DNA of 64,000 nucleotides from Longimicrobium sp. (GTDB lineage: Bacteria > Gemmatimonadota > Gemmatimonadetes > Longimicrobiales > Longimicrobiaceae), in assembly GCA_036387335.1 (NCBI GenBank), contig DASVTZ010000214.1, positions 1-64,000 of the forward strand, read 5' to 3'. The position numbers and the translations under genes were made by a program. The notes under the pieces are model-generated. The model saw nothing but the letters and a program-made list of their open reading frames with translations, did no database searches and was not told the origin of the DNA. The first letter of the stretch is position 1; the number at the start of each line of letters is the position of its first letter. Shown piece after piece: positions 33,857 to 42,982 of this stretch.

Positions 33857-33864
33857 TGGCAAGG

Positions 33865-34305
33865 ATGACGAATCGACCCCCCACGCCCGAGCACGTCGCC
33901 GACCGGCTGCACTCGGCCAGCATCCACCTCCTGCGCCAGCTTCGCCGGGAGGATGACGCGCTCGGAGTGTCGGCGCCGCTCCTCTCCGCCCTGTCGGTGC
34001 TCGTGTTCGGCGGCGCGAAGACGCTGGGGGAGCTGGCGGCGGCCGAGCAGGTTCAGCCGCCCTCCATGACCCGCACCGTTCGCAAGCTGGAGGAGGCCGG
34101 CCTCGCCACCCGCGAGCTCGACCCCCTGGACCGCCGCGTCACCTGGCTCTACGCCACCCCCGAGGGCGAGCGCGTGCTGCGCGAGGGCCGCGCGCGCCGT
34201 GTGGCCTCCCTCGCCGCGCGGCTGGGCGCGCTGGATGGGGAGGAGCTGGCGGCGCTGGAGCGTGCGGCGGAGCTGCTGGAGCGGGTGCTGCGCGGCGGCG
34301 GGTAA
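33865..34305 (+). CDS. MarR-family transcriptional regulator
   Basis: 146 residues from ATG 33865 (AAGG just upstream). N-terminal dimer helix (VADRLHSASIHLLRQLRREDDALGVSAPLLSALSVLV), winged helix (TLGELAAAEQVQPPSMTRTVRKLEEAGLATRELDPLDRRVTWLYATPEGERVL) and C-terminal dimer helix. It likely represses itself and the divergent VOC gene through the palindrome between them. Confidence 0.9.
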   Translation: MTNRPPTPEHVADRLHSASIHLLRQLRREDDALGVSAPLLSALSVLVFGGAKTLGELAAAEQVQPPSMTRTVRKLEEAGLATRELDPLDRRVTWLYATPEGERVLREGRARRVASLAARLGALDGEELAALERAAELLERVLRGGG

Positions 34306-34383
34306 TACGTTGAGGGTGGAAGAGGGCGGGGGTGGCTCCTCAAGTGGAGCCACCCCCGCATCTCTGCGTCTATGCGTCGCGGA

Positions 34384-34581
34384 TCAGCACCCGCCCGCGG
34401 CCTTGCCATCCGCGATTACGTCGCGCTTGCCGATGACCTCGGCCTCGTCAGGATCGGATTCCGCGATCGCCTCGGGCGAGAAGTAGCGGCGGACGCGATC
34501 CCGCGCGGCCAGCATGCGCTTGCGGGCACCCTTGTGCACTCCCCCCGTCGTATCGGCGGCTCGAAATGGGTTCGTGGACAT
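34384..34581 (-). CDS. Small hypothetical protein next to a GNAT-like gene
   Basis: 65 residues, starting one base after the stop of the upstream GNAT-like gene on the same strand. Basic N-terminal half (KGARKRMLAARDRVRRYF) and acidic second half (ESDPDEAEVIGKRDVIADG), ending in GGC. No known family. Spacing suggests co-expression with the acetyltransferase. Confidence 0.5.
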   Translation of the reverse strand: MSTNPFRAADTTGGVHKGARKRMLAARDRVRRYFSPEAIAESDPDEAEVIGKRDVIADGKAAGGC

Positions 34582-34582
34582 C

Positions 34583-35116
34583 TCAGCTCCAATTGTTCGG
34601 GAGGTCCTTCACCAAGTATCGGACCACACCCTCTCGGTGCGCAAGCGTAAACCCAAGATTGCGGTACAAAGTCTCGACCCCCGGGGCGGGGTTCTCGATA
34701 CGCACCCGCGGGAGCGAAAGTCCTTCGGCGTAGTACTCCGCCGCCGCTAGTACGATCCGCGCCACATGCCCCTGGAGCGGGTGCCCGTTCGGGCGGCCTT
34801 CCATGTATCTGAGCGTGAGAGCGCCGTGACCGCGGGGCACTGAGCCGATCGCTAAACCGCAGAGGACCGGCCCATGCCAGAGTGCGCAATGGAAGCTCCG
34901 GCGGTCATGCCGACACACCCGGTGCCAGAGCCGACTCCAATCGAACCCGCCGTACCCGGAGGGATGCCGCCCCTGCCAGGTGGTCGTATACGCGGTAAGA
35001 GCCTTTGAGTCGATGCCCGTGATTCTAACGCGGATCGGCGGGATCGCGTCGGACGCGTCTTCCTGGGCGAGCGAGTGCGCCAGGGTTCGGACAGCTCCGT
35101 AGTCCAGAAATGCCAC
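34583..35116 (-). CDS. GNAT-like acetyltransferase
   Basis: 177 residues from GTG 35116. The middle reads CALWHGPVLCGLAIGSVPRGHGALTLRYMEGRPNGHPLQGHVARIVLAAAEYYAEGLSLPRVRIENPAPGVETLYRNLGF. That fits the beta4-loop-alpha3 and C-terminal part of a GNAT fold, although the acetyl-CoA loop is divergent. Substrate unknown. The gap upstream (35117-35323) has an AT-rich stretch at 35190-35205 that may hold its promoter. Confidence 0.55.
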   Translation of the reverse strand: MAFLDYGAVRTLAHSLAQEDASDAIPPIRVRITGIDSKALTAYTTTWQGRHPSGYGGFDWSRLWHRVCRHDRRSFHCALWHGPVLCGLAIGSVPRGHGALTLRYMEGRPNGHPLQGHVARIVLAAAEYYAEGLSLPRVRIENPAPGVETLYRNLGFTLAHREGVVRYLVKDLPNNWS

Positions 35117-35323
35117 AGGCCGGACGACTCGTGATTCGTTCGAAGGATCTCATCCCGTTACCAGTACGGGGGCCGGAGCGCGAACGAGTAAAATATCTAA
35201 CATCAAGCCTGGCCGACATATACAAGCCGCGGAACCGGCGATATTCGTGCGCCGGCTGACGCAAAGCAAGCGGGCGCGGTCCCGCGAGTGGCGGGACCGC
35301 GCCGTTCAGGACTGTCTCGCCGG

Positions 35324-36769
35324 TTACGCGTCAGGCGAGGCGAAGCGGACGGACGAGAGCGCCTGGCCGAAGGTGTGGGCGTTGAAGGCGCCGTCGGGCT
35401 CCTTCTTCACGTCCATGAACCACTGCTCCGGCTCCGTGACCGGGTGCTTGCGGTGGAGGTTGCGGACGATCGCCACGTAGCCCTCCTTCACCCCGAGCTG
35501 GAACCACCCCTCGTCGCCCTTGAACTCGGGGGCGTTGAAGCACTGCACGGTGGCGCCCGTGTTCCCCAGCAGCAGGAGCGAACGGATCTCGTCCTCCGCC
35601 TCCATGTCGTTGGTGAAGCGGTCGTTCTGGATCAGGACGATGTCGTTCATCTTCGCGATCCCCTCCGTTTCGCGGAAGGCGATGTGCGGGTTGGTCAGCG
35701 TGCCGGAAAGGATGCTGCCGAACCCGAGCGCCAGCGGCCCGAACTGCGGAAAGGAGCGGAGCGCCTGGAGCACCGCCTGCAGCGGCTCCAGCCTCTTCAG
35801 GAACTGGCTGAGCTCGCCCAGCGGCGACCCCTGCGGCACCATCACCAGCGCCGGGCCGGTGAAGTTGTAGTCGGCGAACATCGCCAGCATCCGCGGAATC
35901 CCCAGCGACAGCGTGGCAAGCTCCACGGGACCCACGGACGCGGTGTGGCTCACGCCGGACGCCGAGATCGTCACGTCCGCGAACAGGTACCGCTTGGCGC
36001 CCTCCGCCGGCGGCGGGATGGAGCCGTCCTCCTCCTTGAGCCAGTCGAAGGTGTCCGGCCGCAGCACGATGTCGACGGAGGGCTGGTCCAGCGGACCGTC
36101 GATGCGGTACTCGGAGCTGCTCAGCGGCTCCTTCCCCGCCCTGTCGGCGCACACGCGCCAGCTCACCGACACCTTGAAGGGAACGTCCACGGGCAGGTTC
36201 ACCACGGTGTCGATGGTGGTGACGATGGTGCCGGTGATGGGGCCCGCGAGGTCGCCGGTCAGCGCGTGGTCGATGGTGGAGGTGAGCGAGCCGTCCGCCT
36301 GCGAAAGGGCGCCCGGCACCCCCTCGATCGCGGAGCGCGGCACGAGCCCCAGGTTGATGAGGTTGAAGTTCGGGCCGCTCGGTCCCTGGGGGGGAAGAGC
36401 GGGGAGGTTGATGAAGGGAAGCTCCGGCGCGCCCGCGTTCTGCGGATTCTCCACCCCGGCCCCTTCGAGCAGGGTGTTGGCGAAGAGCATCTCCTTGGAA
36501 ACCACGCGCGCGTCGAGCGTCTGCGTGAGGCCGCCGGTCAGCTTCACGTCCGTGAGCGTGGCGCCGAGCCGCACGTTCGTCAGCACGCCGGTAAGCGGAA
36601 AGTTCAGCGGCACGGGAAGGTCGCGCGTGAGCACTCCCGATTCCGGAAGCCCGATCACGCGGATGCCGATCGGCTTGCCGGCCTCCGCGGTGGTGGCGGT
36701 GAGCGGCTCCAGCTTCAGCGCCGCCAGCGTAGACTTCACGACGTCGTCCAGCAGTCGTACGGTTGCCAT
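35324..36769 (-). CDS. Large hypothetical protein
   Basis: 481 residues from ATG 36769, preceded by a GGAGAGAGAG ribosome-binding site. No signal peptide or TM segment. The composition is rich in Leu, Pro, Thr and Val with many beta-strand-like stretches (VRLGATLTDVKLTGGLTQTL, PITGTIVTTIDTVVNLPVDVPFKVSVSWRV). The C-terminal part is GDEGWFQLGVKEGYVAIVRNL. The look is that of a beta-sandwich protein. I do not recognise a family. It stands alone, bounded by noncoding DNA on both sides. Confidence 0.75.
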   Translation of the reverse strand: MATVRLLDDVVKSTLAALKLEPLTATTAEAGKPIGIRVIGLPESGVLTRDLPVPLNFPLTGVLTNVRLGATLTDVKLTGGLTQTLDARVVSKEMLFANTLLEGAGVENPQNAGAPELPFINLPALPPQGPSGPNFNLINLGLVPRSAIEGVPGALSQADGSLTSTIDHALTGDLAGPITGTIVTTIDTVVNLPVDVPFKVSVSWRVCADRAGKEPLSSSEYRIDGPLDQPSVDIVLRPDTFDWLKEEDGSIPPPAEGAKRYLFADVTISASGVSHTASVGPVELATLSLGIPRMLAMFADYNFTGPALVMVPQGSPLGELSQFLKRLEPLQAVLQALRSFPQFGPLALGFGSILSGTLTNPHIAFRETEGIAKMNDIVLIQNDRFTNDMEAEDEIRSLLLLGNTGATVQCFNAPEFKGDEGWFQLGVKEGYVAIVRNLHRKHPVTEPEQWFMDVKKEPDGAFNAHTFGQALSSVRFASPDA

Positions 36770-37151
36770 CGTTTCTCTCTCTCCAGACTGTGCGTGATCT
36801 CTGCCTGCCCCGTAAAATGGGCCATGTCGTGCCATCGCCCCATGGCAGCGCCGGTGCCAGCCCGGCCACGCCACGCCAGCATCCACGCAAAGCCTATTTT
36901 TACAACAGTTAACGCGCGCAGACACTCGCCTGTGCGCACTGTAAACTTTGTACCCACCGCGCCACAACCTGGGGCGCCACGGCCTCACGCATCCCCCCAC
37001 ACACTCCTATTCCGCCCGTGTTCCCTGGCGTAACCAGATCTTAACCGCGCGTCTTCTGAGGAAATCCACACACGAAAATGCACGGAGAAAAGGATCTTTC
37101 TCCGTGCATTCGATCAGAGCGCTAACGATGTCGAGGCTCGTTCCTCTCTCG
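36770..37151. other. Noncoding stretch
   Basis: 382 bases with lower GC than the surroundings, between a hypothetical gene and a small antitoxin-like gene. It carries T-rich and A-rich runs near 36895-36950 that may be promoter sequence for the gene at 35324-36769. There are also two short CACGGAGAAAA/TTTCTCCGTG arms around 37080-37105. No gene is visible. Confidence 0.4.
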
Positions 37152-37295
37152 TCATCCTCGAGGTTTGACTACCCCGTTTCGAGTGGTGATCTCCACCCGA
37201 TCCACGCGAGCGGCGAGGCGGCCCTCGTGATGCTCCACCGCCTCTTCCAGTGCTCTGATCAACATCTCGCCAAAGCCGTTTTTCTTCTTCTTCAC
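37152..37295 (-). pseudogene. Truncated antitoxin-like fragment
   Basis: 47 residues from GTG 37295, which has AGAGGAG 5 bases upstream; an ATG at 37340 is less well placed. The sequence FGEMLIRALEEAVEHHEGRLAARVDRVEI resembles the N-terminal segment of small helix-turn-helix antitoxins of toxin-antitoxin modules. The expected helix-turn-helix half is missing after the stop. It keeps a good promoter. Probably a decayed antitoxin, or a tiny stand-alone protein. Confidence 0.4.
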
Positions 37296-37345
37296 GAACT
37301 CTCCTCTGTCACCAGTTCCCTCATCCGGCGCTTGACTCACGCTTG

Positions 37346-37373
37346 ATCATACCCGGGCTTACGGGCAAGGCAA
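37346..37373 (-). promoter_or_regulatory. Sigma70-type promoter
   Basis: On the minus strand, TTGCCT (37373-37368), 16-base spacer, TATGAT (37351-37346), 50 bases before the GTG at 37295. Confidence 0.6.
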
Positions 37374-37428
37374 GTGGCGAACCTCCACTCACGCCGTGCC
37401 AGCAGGGGGAACTGCAAATCATAGACAG

Positions 37429-37555
37429 CCCTCCTGCTGTTCTCTCTGTGTCTCTGTGTCTCTGTGTCTCTGTGTCTCTGTGTCTCTGTGTCTCTGTGTG
37501 AGCCATGCAGTTGCAGTTCTCCGCGGCCTCCGCGCCTCCGCGTGAGGCCGCTTTT
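37429..37555. repeat. Palindromic-repeat family copy 2 with an 8-bp tandem array
   Basis: About 7 tandem copies of TCTCTGTG (37441-37497) are followed by the family core GTGTGAGCCATGCAGTTGC and a TCCGCGCCTCCGCGTGAG arm. The left outer arm of copy 1 is missing here. The stretch 37374-37768 otherwise has no gene. Confidence 0.7.
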
Positions 37556-37768
37556 TGTCCACCCCGGAAATATTCACATACACGTCCACATTGCCGCTCA
37601 ACAGCGGACGCATTGAGCCAGGGCGTTGCACCGCAAGTGATTGCACGGGCCACAGATGTGTTCACTCTGTACCCATTGCGCGCTGAGCCTTGATGCGGCT
37701 TTTCTTCGGTTTTAGTCTTGCAATACCCGGTCGCGTCCGGACAGTCCACCCTCGCTCCCGGATGAGCC

Positions 37769-38461
37769 ATGTCGGCACAGGTCGCCGCGCTGCGGCGCAC
37801 ACTGGAGGAACGCTTTCCCGGCGCCATGCCGGTGGCGTTCCGCACCGCACGGGCGGTGGCGACGGGGTGGACGGCGCTGGACGCGGCGCTCCCCGGAGGC
37901 GGCCTCCCGCGCGGAAGGCTCTCCGTGTGGAACGGGCCGGGCGCCACGGCCGTGCTGCGCGGAGTGTGCGCCGCCGCCCTGGAGCGGGGGGAGCGCGCCG
38001 CGTGGGTCGACGCCGCGCGCACCACGAGTGGCGAGGCGGAGTGGGGCGGGATCTCGCTGGTGAGGACGGAGAAGCCCGCCGACGCCCTCCTCTGCGCCGA
38101 AGAGCTCCTGCGGTGCGGGGGCTTCGGGGTGGTGGTGCTGGCCGGCGCCGCCACCGCCGGCACCGACCGCGTGCGGCTGGTGCACGTGGCCCGCGAGGGC
38201 GGCGCCGCCTTCGTCGAAGCGGGGTCGGGCGACGGGTGGATGGCGGCGGTCAAGGTGTCGTCGTGGGTCCCCCCCGGCGGAGTGCGCTGGCGGCGAGATG
38301 GGCTGGGGGAGGCGGTGGAGGTGGATGCGGTGGGAGTGCGCTTGCGCGCGACCGCGCTCGGCTGGAGCCGGGACGCGGAGGTGGAGCTGCCCGTGGCTGC
38401 GCGTGACGTTCGTCTGTCTCTGGAGCCCGGCCTGGGAGACCGCCGGGGCGCCGCTCGCTGA
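37769..38461 (+). CDS. imuA: ImuA-like (RecA-related) protein of the mutagenesis cassette
   Basis: 230 residues. A divergent RecA/SulA-like protein: VATGWTALDAALPGGGLPRGRLSVWNGPGATAVL resembles the ImuA start, with the P-loop degenerate (GPGATAVL, no GKT). Later strands (ERAAWVDAARTTSGEAEW, GGFGVVVLAGAA) fit the RecA core. In ImuA-ImuB-DnaE2 cassettes this protein helps load the error-prone polymerase. The next gene starts inside its last 59 bases. No clear LexA site is visible upstream. Confidence 0.8.
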   Translation: MSAQVAALRRTLEERFPGAMPVAFRTARAVATGWTALDAALPGGGLPRGRLSVWNGPGATAVLRGVCAAALERGERAAWVDAARTTSGEAEWGGISLVRTEKPADALLCAEELLRCGGFGVVVLAGAATAGTDRVRLVHVAREGGAAFVEAGSGDGWMAAVKVSSWVPPGGVRWRRDGLGEAVEVDAVGVRLRATALGWSRDAEVELPVAARDVRLSLEPGLGDRRGAAR

Positions 38462-39686
38462 AGTGGGGGCTTCGCTGATGGAGGCCGCCCCGCGCGTGGC
38501 GGTGGGGGCCGGTGTGGTGTGGGCCGACGGCCGCGGGCTGGATGCCGCCGCGCTGGCGGCGTCGCTGCTGGCGCGCGCCGGCGCGCTGGGGGTGGGAGCA
38601 CGGGCAGGGGTGGCCGGCGTTCCCGTGGCCGCCGAGGCCGCCGCCCGCCACGGCGGCGATCCCGTGACCGCGGTGCGAGCCGGGTGCGAGCGCGACTTCC
38701 TGGCCGCCATGGGGCTGGACGTGCTGGACCCCGACCCGCGCACGCGCGCGCTGCTGCAGGGCGCGGGGATCCGCCGCTGCGGCGACCTGGCCGCCCTTCC
38801 GCGCGAGGCGGCGGAGGTGCGCTTCGGCGCGGAGGGCGCGCGGCTCTGGCGCCTGTCGCGCGGCGACGATCCGCGCCTCCTCTTCCGCCCCATCCCCGCG
38901 GAGGCGCCGCACGCGGCCATCGACTTCCTGGACTACGCCATCACCGACGCGGCGCGGCTGGCCTTCGCCGCGCACGGGGCGCTGGCCAGCGTGTGCGCCA
39001 CGTTGAAAGAGCGAGGCGAGCGGGCGCGGCGCATGGTGCTGGAGCTCCCCCTCTCGGGCGGGGGCACGGTGACGCGCGTCCTGCGCACCGCGCGCCCCAC
39101 GGCCGAGCGCGACGAGTGGTCCGCCCGCGTGCGCGGCGAGCTGGAGAATCTCGCCCTTCCCGACGCGGCGGTGGGCGTCTCGCTACGCGTGGAGGGGCAG
39201 GAGCCGGCGTCGGCCACGCAGGGCGACCTCTTCGACCGCGGCTTCGCCACCGCCGCGCCGGTGGAGGAGACGGTGGCGCGGCTGGCCGACGCGCACGGCG
39301 CCCTGCTGGTGGCGCCCGACGTCTGCGCGCACCCGCTGGCGGACGCGCGCACGGCGTGGCGCCCCCTGGCCCCCGAGGAGGTCTCGGCTACGCGCGCCGC
39401 CCCCGCTCTCGCCGGCCTCACGCTGCAGCTGCTCCCGCAGCCGCGCCCAGTGCGGGTGGAGGCTCGCCCGCGCCGCGACCACGCCTTCCCCGCCCGCCTG
39501 CGCGACGGCGGCGTCTGGTGCACCGTGGCCGAGGCCGCGGGCCCGGACCGCGTCTCCGGCGGGCACACGGGCGAGCGCCCCTTTGCGCGCGAGTACTTCC
39601 GCTGCGCCACGGACGACGGCCGGCTGGTATGGCTGTTCCGCGACGCGCTGGAGGAGGGATGGTTTCTGCACGGGTGGTGGGACTGA
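38403..39686 (+). CDS. imuB: ImuB, Y-family polymerase-like protein
   Basis: 427 residues from GTG 38403. I chose this start because FVCLWSPAW matches the conserved ImuB beginning (xLWLPxWP); a later ATG at 38478 would remove it. Little-finger and helix-hairpin-helix segments follow: RTRALLQGAGIRRCGDLAALPREAAEVRFGAEGARLWRLSRGDD, then LFRPIP. As in other ImuB proteins the acidic polymerase residues are not evident, so it probably acts as an adaptor to the sliding clamp. C-terminus: EYFRCATDDGRLVWLFRD. The stop overlaps an ATG for dnaE2. Confidence 0.88.
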   Translation: MTFVCLWSPAWETAGAPLAEVGASLMEAAPRVAVGAGVVWADGRGLDAAALAASLLARAGALGVGARAGVAGVPVAAEAAARHGGDPVTAVRAGCERDFLAAMGLDVLDPDPRTRALLQGAGIRRCGDLAALPREAAEVRFGAEGARLWRLSRGDDPRLLFRPIPAEAPHAAIDFLDYAITDAARLAFAAHGALASVCATLKERGERARRMVLELPLSGGGTVTRVLRTARPTAERDEWSARVRGELENLALPDAAVGVSLRVEGQEPASATQGDLFDRGFATAAPVEETVARLADAHGALLVAPDVCAHPLADARTAWRPLAPEEVSATRAAPALAGLTLQLLPQPRPVRVEARPRRDHAFPARLRDGGVWCTVAEAAGPDRVSGGHTGERPFAREYFRCATDDGRLVWLFRDALEEGWFLHGWWD

Positions 39687-39862
39687 TGGGGAATGGGGAA
39701 ATGGGGAATGGGGAATGGGGGGGCCTGGCTTCCGGTGCGGTGGTGCGTGGCGGGCTCACCCTGCTGCCGCCGTCGCCCGACGGCGAGGCCGGCGCACCGG
39801 CGCGGATCCATGCGCGCGGTGCCGTTCAACCATTCCCCATTCCCCATTCCCCATTCCCCAAT
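39684..39862. repeat. Inverted GGGGAAT tandem repeats inside the 5' end of dnaE2
   Basis: GGGGAAT-type units (39687-39720) and their complement ATTCCCC (39829-39862) face each other across about 108 bases, forming a large hairpin. The insert keeps the dnaE2 frame open. Confidence 0.75.
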
Positions 39863-42800
39863 TATGTGGAGCTTCGCGCCCGCTCCGCCTTCTCCTTCGG
39901 CGACGGAGCCGTGGCGCCCGAGACGCTCGCCGAACGCGCGGCGGAGCTGGGGTTCGAGGCGCTCGCGCTGTGCGATGCGGCGGACCTGGGGGGGATCATC
40001 CGCTTCGCGCTGGCGGCGAAGACGGGGGGGGTCAGGCCCATCGCCGGGGCGGAGCTGCGGGTGGATGGACATCCCGTGGGGCTGCTGGCTCGGGATGAAG
40101 TTGGCTTCCGCAACCTTTCGGCGCTCGTGTCGCACGCGCGGCTGGAGAACGGGAGGGGGGAGGCGGGCGTGTCGTTCGACGTGCTGGCGGAGCGGTCGGA
40201 GGGGGTGCACGTGCTCACCGGCCCGGCATCGGGGCCGATCGGAGCGCGCATCCTGGAGCAGCGGCCGGAAGAGGCGCGCTACGAGCTGGCGCGCTGGCGC
40301 GGCGTCTTTGGAGAGAGGCTGGCGGTGGAGGTGCAGCGCCACCACGTCTCCGGGGCGGAGGGGGCGCTGGTGGACGCGCTCATCGAGACGGCGGAGAGGG
40401 CGGGGGTGCCGTGGGTGGTCACCAACGAGCCACGCTACCTGGATGCGGAGGGGCGCCGCGTGCACGACCTGCAGACAGCGCTGCGCCATGGGGTGGACTA
40501 CGACACCGCGCTCCGCCGCGGGCTCCTCCTTCCAAACGGCGAGTGGCGGCTCAAGGGGCCGGCCGAGATGGCGCTGCTCTGGCAGGGGCGCGAGGCCGGG
40601 CTGGAGGAGAGCGCGCGCATCGCCGAACAGTGCACCTTCGACATGCGCTGGCTGCGCCCTCCCCTTCCCCGTTTCGACCTGCCGGAGGGGCACACGGACG
40701 ACTCGTTTCTGGCTGAGAAGGTGCTGGAGGGCGCCATCGAGCGCTGGGGCGGGATCGACGAGAAGCAGCAGCGGCAGATCGAGCACGAGCTGCGCGTCAT
40801 CGAGAAGCTGGGCTTCTCCGGCTTCTTCCTCATCATGTGGGACGCGGTCCGCTTCGCGCGCCGGCGCGGCATCCTGTGCCAGGGGCGGGGGAGCGCGGCC
40901 AACTCCGCCGTGGCGTACTGCCTGTCCATCACCGCGGTCGATCCCGTGCGCCACGGCCTCCTCTTCGAGCGCTTCCTGAGCGAGGCGCGCGCGGACGGCG
41001 GCACCGAGGCGCCCGACATCGACGTCGACTTCGAGGCCGACCGGCGCGAGGAGGTGCTCAACTACGTCTATGAGAAGTACAGCCGCCAGCACGCCGCCAT
41101 TACCGCGGTCACGCAGATGTACTCCGCGCCCACCGCCATCCAGGACATGATGCGCGCCCTGGGCTACCCCGCCGAGCAGGCCTTCCGGCTCAGCAAGCGG
41201 CTGCACTGGGCCGGCCCCGCCGAGGGCGCCGAAGCGCTGGCCGGCGAGCTGGGGCAGGAGCAGGGCTTCGACGCGGCCTCACCCAGGGGACGCGCGCTGA
41301 TCGCGGCGGTGCGCGCGGTGGAAGGATTGCCGCGCATGCGGTCGACCCATCCCGGGGGCTTCGTGCTCTCCTCCCGGCCGCTGGGGGAGGCGCTCGCCAT
41401 CGAGCGCACCACCATGGGGCGCACCATCCTGCAGTTCGACAAGGACGACCTGGACGCGGCGGGAGTCCCCAAGTTCGACTTCCTGGGGCTCGGCGGGCTC
41501 ACGGCGGTGCGGATCGCCTTCGACCAGATCGAGCGCCGCACCGGCGTGCGCCCCCTGATGTACGACCTGCCGCAGGACGATCCCGAGACGTTCCGGATGA
41601 TCTCGGCAGGCGACACGCTGGGGACCTTCCAGATCGAGAGCCGCGCGCAGATCCAGAGCATCGTGCAGACGCGGCCGGAGCGGATCTACGACATCGTGGT
41701 GCAGGTGGCGCTGATCCGCCCGGGGCCCATCGTGGCGCACTTCGTAAAGCCGTACACCCGCCGCCGCCGCGGCATCGAGGAGGTCACCTTTCCGCACCCC
41801 GACCTGGAGCCGATCCTCGCGCGCACGCAGGGGATCCCCATCTTCCAGGAGCAGGCGATGGCGATCTCCATGGCGCTGGGCGGCTACACGGCGATGGAGG
41901 CCGACGAGCTGCGCCGCACCATGGGCAACTCGCGTAAGGCGGCGAAGCTGCGCGTGCAGATCGAACGGCTGCGCGAGCGGATGAAGGAGCGCGGGATCGA
42001 CGCGGAGGTGGCGGAGCGCATCACCGAGGACATGCGCATCTTCGCCAACTACGGCTTTCCGGAGAGCCACGCCTGGTCGTTCGGGCTGATCGCCTACGCC
42101 ACGGCGTACCTCAAGGCGCACCACCCGGCCGAGTTCCTGGTGGGGCTCCTGAACGCGCAGCCGATGGGCTTCTACTCCCCCGCCACGCTGGTGCACGACG
42201 CCATGCGCCACGGCGTGGAGGTGCGCGCCCCCTGCCTGCGCGACGGCGACTGGGACGCGACGCTGGAGGAGACCGCCGACCCCGCCAGGCCCGCCGTCCG
42301 CGTGGGCTGGCGGCAGATCCGCGGGATGGGGGCGAAGGCGCGCGAGGCGCTGCGGGAAGCGCGCGCGGAGGGTCCTTTCCGCTCCATCGAGGACCTGGTG
42401 CGCCGCACCGGCTTCGGCCGCGCGGACGCTCTGCACCTGGCGCGCGCGGGGGCGCTGGAGGCGTGGGAGCCCGGCCGCCACGCCGCCGCCTGGGAGGCCC
42501 TGCGCGCCGCCGCGGACACGCTCCCGCTCGCCCCGGCCCACCGCCTCCCCTTCCGCGCTCGGGAGCTGGAAGGATCGGAGCGCATCTTCCTGGACTACCT
42601 GGCCACGGGCGTCAGCGTGGCCGGCCACCCGGTGCAGCACCTGCGCCCGCGCCTCAACCGCATCGGCGCCCACTCCAGCGCCGACCTGCACCGCGCCCGC
42701 CCGGGGACGCACGTGCTGGTGGCGGGGCTGGTGGTGGCGCGGCAGCACCCCTCCACCTCCAAGGGCACGGTGTTCGTGCTGCTGGAGGACGAGTGGGGCT

Positions 42801-42982
42801 TCATCAACGTGATCGTCCCCCCCGCGCTCTTCCTGGAGCACAAGGAGGTGGTGAAGCACTCCCCCTTTCTCCTGGTGGAGGGGAAGTTCGAGCAGCAGGG
42901 CCCGGTGCTCAACGTCGTCGGCCGCCGCTTCAAGCGCATGGAGGCAGGGGCGCTGGCGCACACGTCGCACGATTTTCGGTGA
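39686..42982 (+). CDS. dnaE2: Error-prone DNA polymerase III alpha subunit DnaE2 (ImuC)
   Basis: 1098 residues if it starts at ATG 39686 (TGATG overlap with imuB), or 1038 from GTG 39866. The family begins at YVELRARSAFSFGDGA, just at the later start, so the first 60 residues are translated from a repeat insert and may not be used. The PHP domain has lost its HxH motif (RAR). The polymerase core is intact: GRGSAANS, PDIDVDFEADRRE (catalytic Asp pair), RSTHPGGFVLSS, LQFDKDDLDAAGVPKFDFLGL. A helix-hairpin-helix and an OB-fold end the protein. It performs mutagenic translesion synthesis with ImuA and ImuB. Confidence 0.93.
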   Translation: MGNGEMGNGEWGGLASGAVVRGGLTLLPPSPDGEAGAPARIHARGAVQPFPIPHSPFPNYVELRARSAFSFGDGAVAPETLAERAAELGFEALALCDAADLGGIIRFALAAKTGGVRPIAGAELRVDGHPVGLLARDEVGFRNLSALVSHARLENGRGEAGVSFDVLAERSEGVHVLTGPASGPIGARILEQRPEEARYELARWRGVFGERLAVEVQRHHVSGAEGALVDALIETAERAGVPWVVTNEPRYLDAEGRRVHDLQTALRHGVDYDTALRRGLLLPNGEWRLKGPAEMALLWQGREAGLEESARIAEQCTFDMRWLRPPLPRFDLPEGHTDDSFLAEKVLEGAIERWGGIDEKQQRQIEHELRVIEKLGFSGFFLIMWDAVRFARRRGILCQGRGSAANSAVAYCLSITAVDPVRHGLLFERFLSEARADGGTEAPDIDVDFEADRREEVLNYVYEKYSRQHAAITAVTQMYSAPTAIQDMMRALGYPAEQAFRLSKRLHWAGPAEGAEALAGELGQEQGFDAASPRGRALIAAVRAVEGLPRMRSTHPGGFVLSSRPLGEALAIERTTMGRTILQFDKDDLDAAGVPKFDFLGLGGLTAVRIAFDQIERRTGVRPLMYDLPQDDPETFRMISAGDTLGTFQIESRAQIQSIVQTRPERIYDIVVQVALIRPGPIVAHFVKPYTRRRRGIEEVTFPHPDLEPILARTQGIPIFQEQAMAISMALGGYTAMEADELRRTMGNSRKAAKLRVQIERLRERMKERGIDAEVAERITEDMRIFANYGFPESHAWSFGLIAYATAYLKAHHPAEFLVGLLNAQPMGFYSPATLVHDAMRHGVEVRAPCLRDGDWDATLEETADPARPAVRVGWRQIRGMGAKAREALREARAEGPFRSIEDLVRRTGFGRADALHLARAGALEAWEPGRHAAAWEALRAAADTLPLAPAHRLPFRARELEGSERIFLDYLATGVSVAGHPVQHLRPRLNRIGAHSSADLHRARPGTHVLVAGLVVARQHPSTSKGTVFVLLEDEWGFINVIVPPALFLEHKEVVKHSPFLLVEGKFEQQGPVLNVVGRRFKRMEAGALAHTSHDFR

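Noticed and set aside
37441-37497. CRISPR-like tandem repeat
   Set aside because: Eight-base unit without spacers; a microsatellite inside a palindromic repeat. No cas genes in the window.
38933-41206. Long minus-strand frame opposite imuB/dnaE2
   Set aside because: Antisense to recognised polymerase genes; no motifs.
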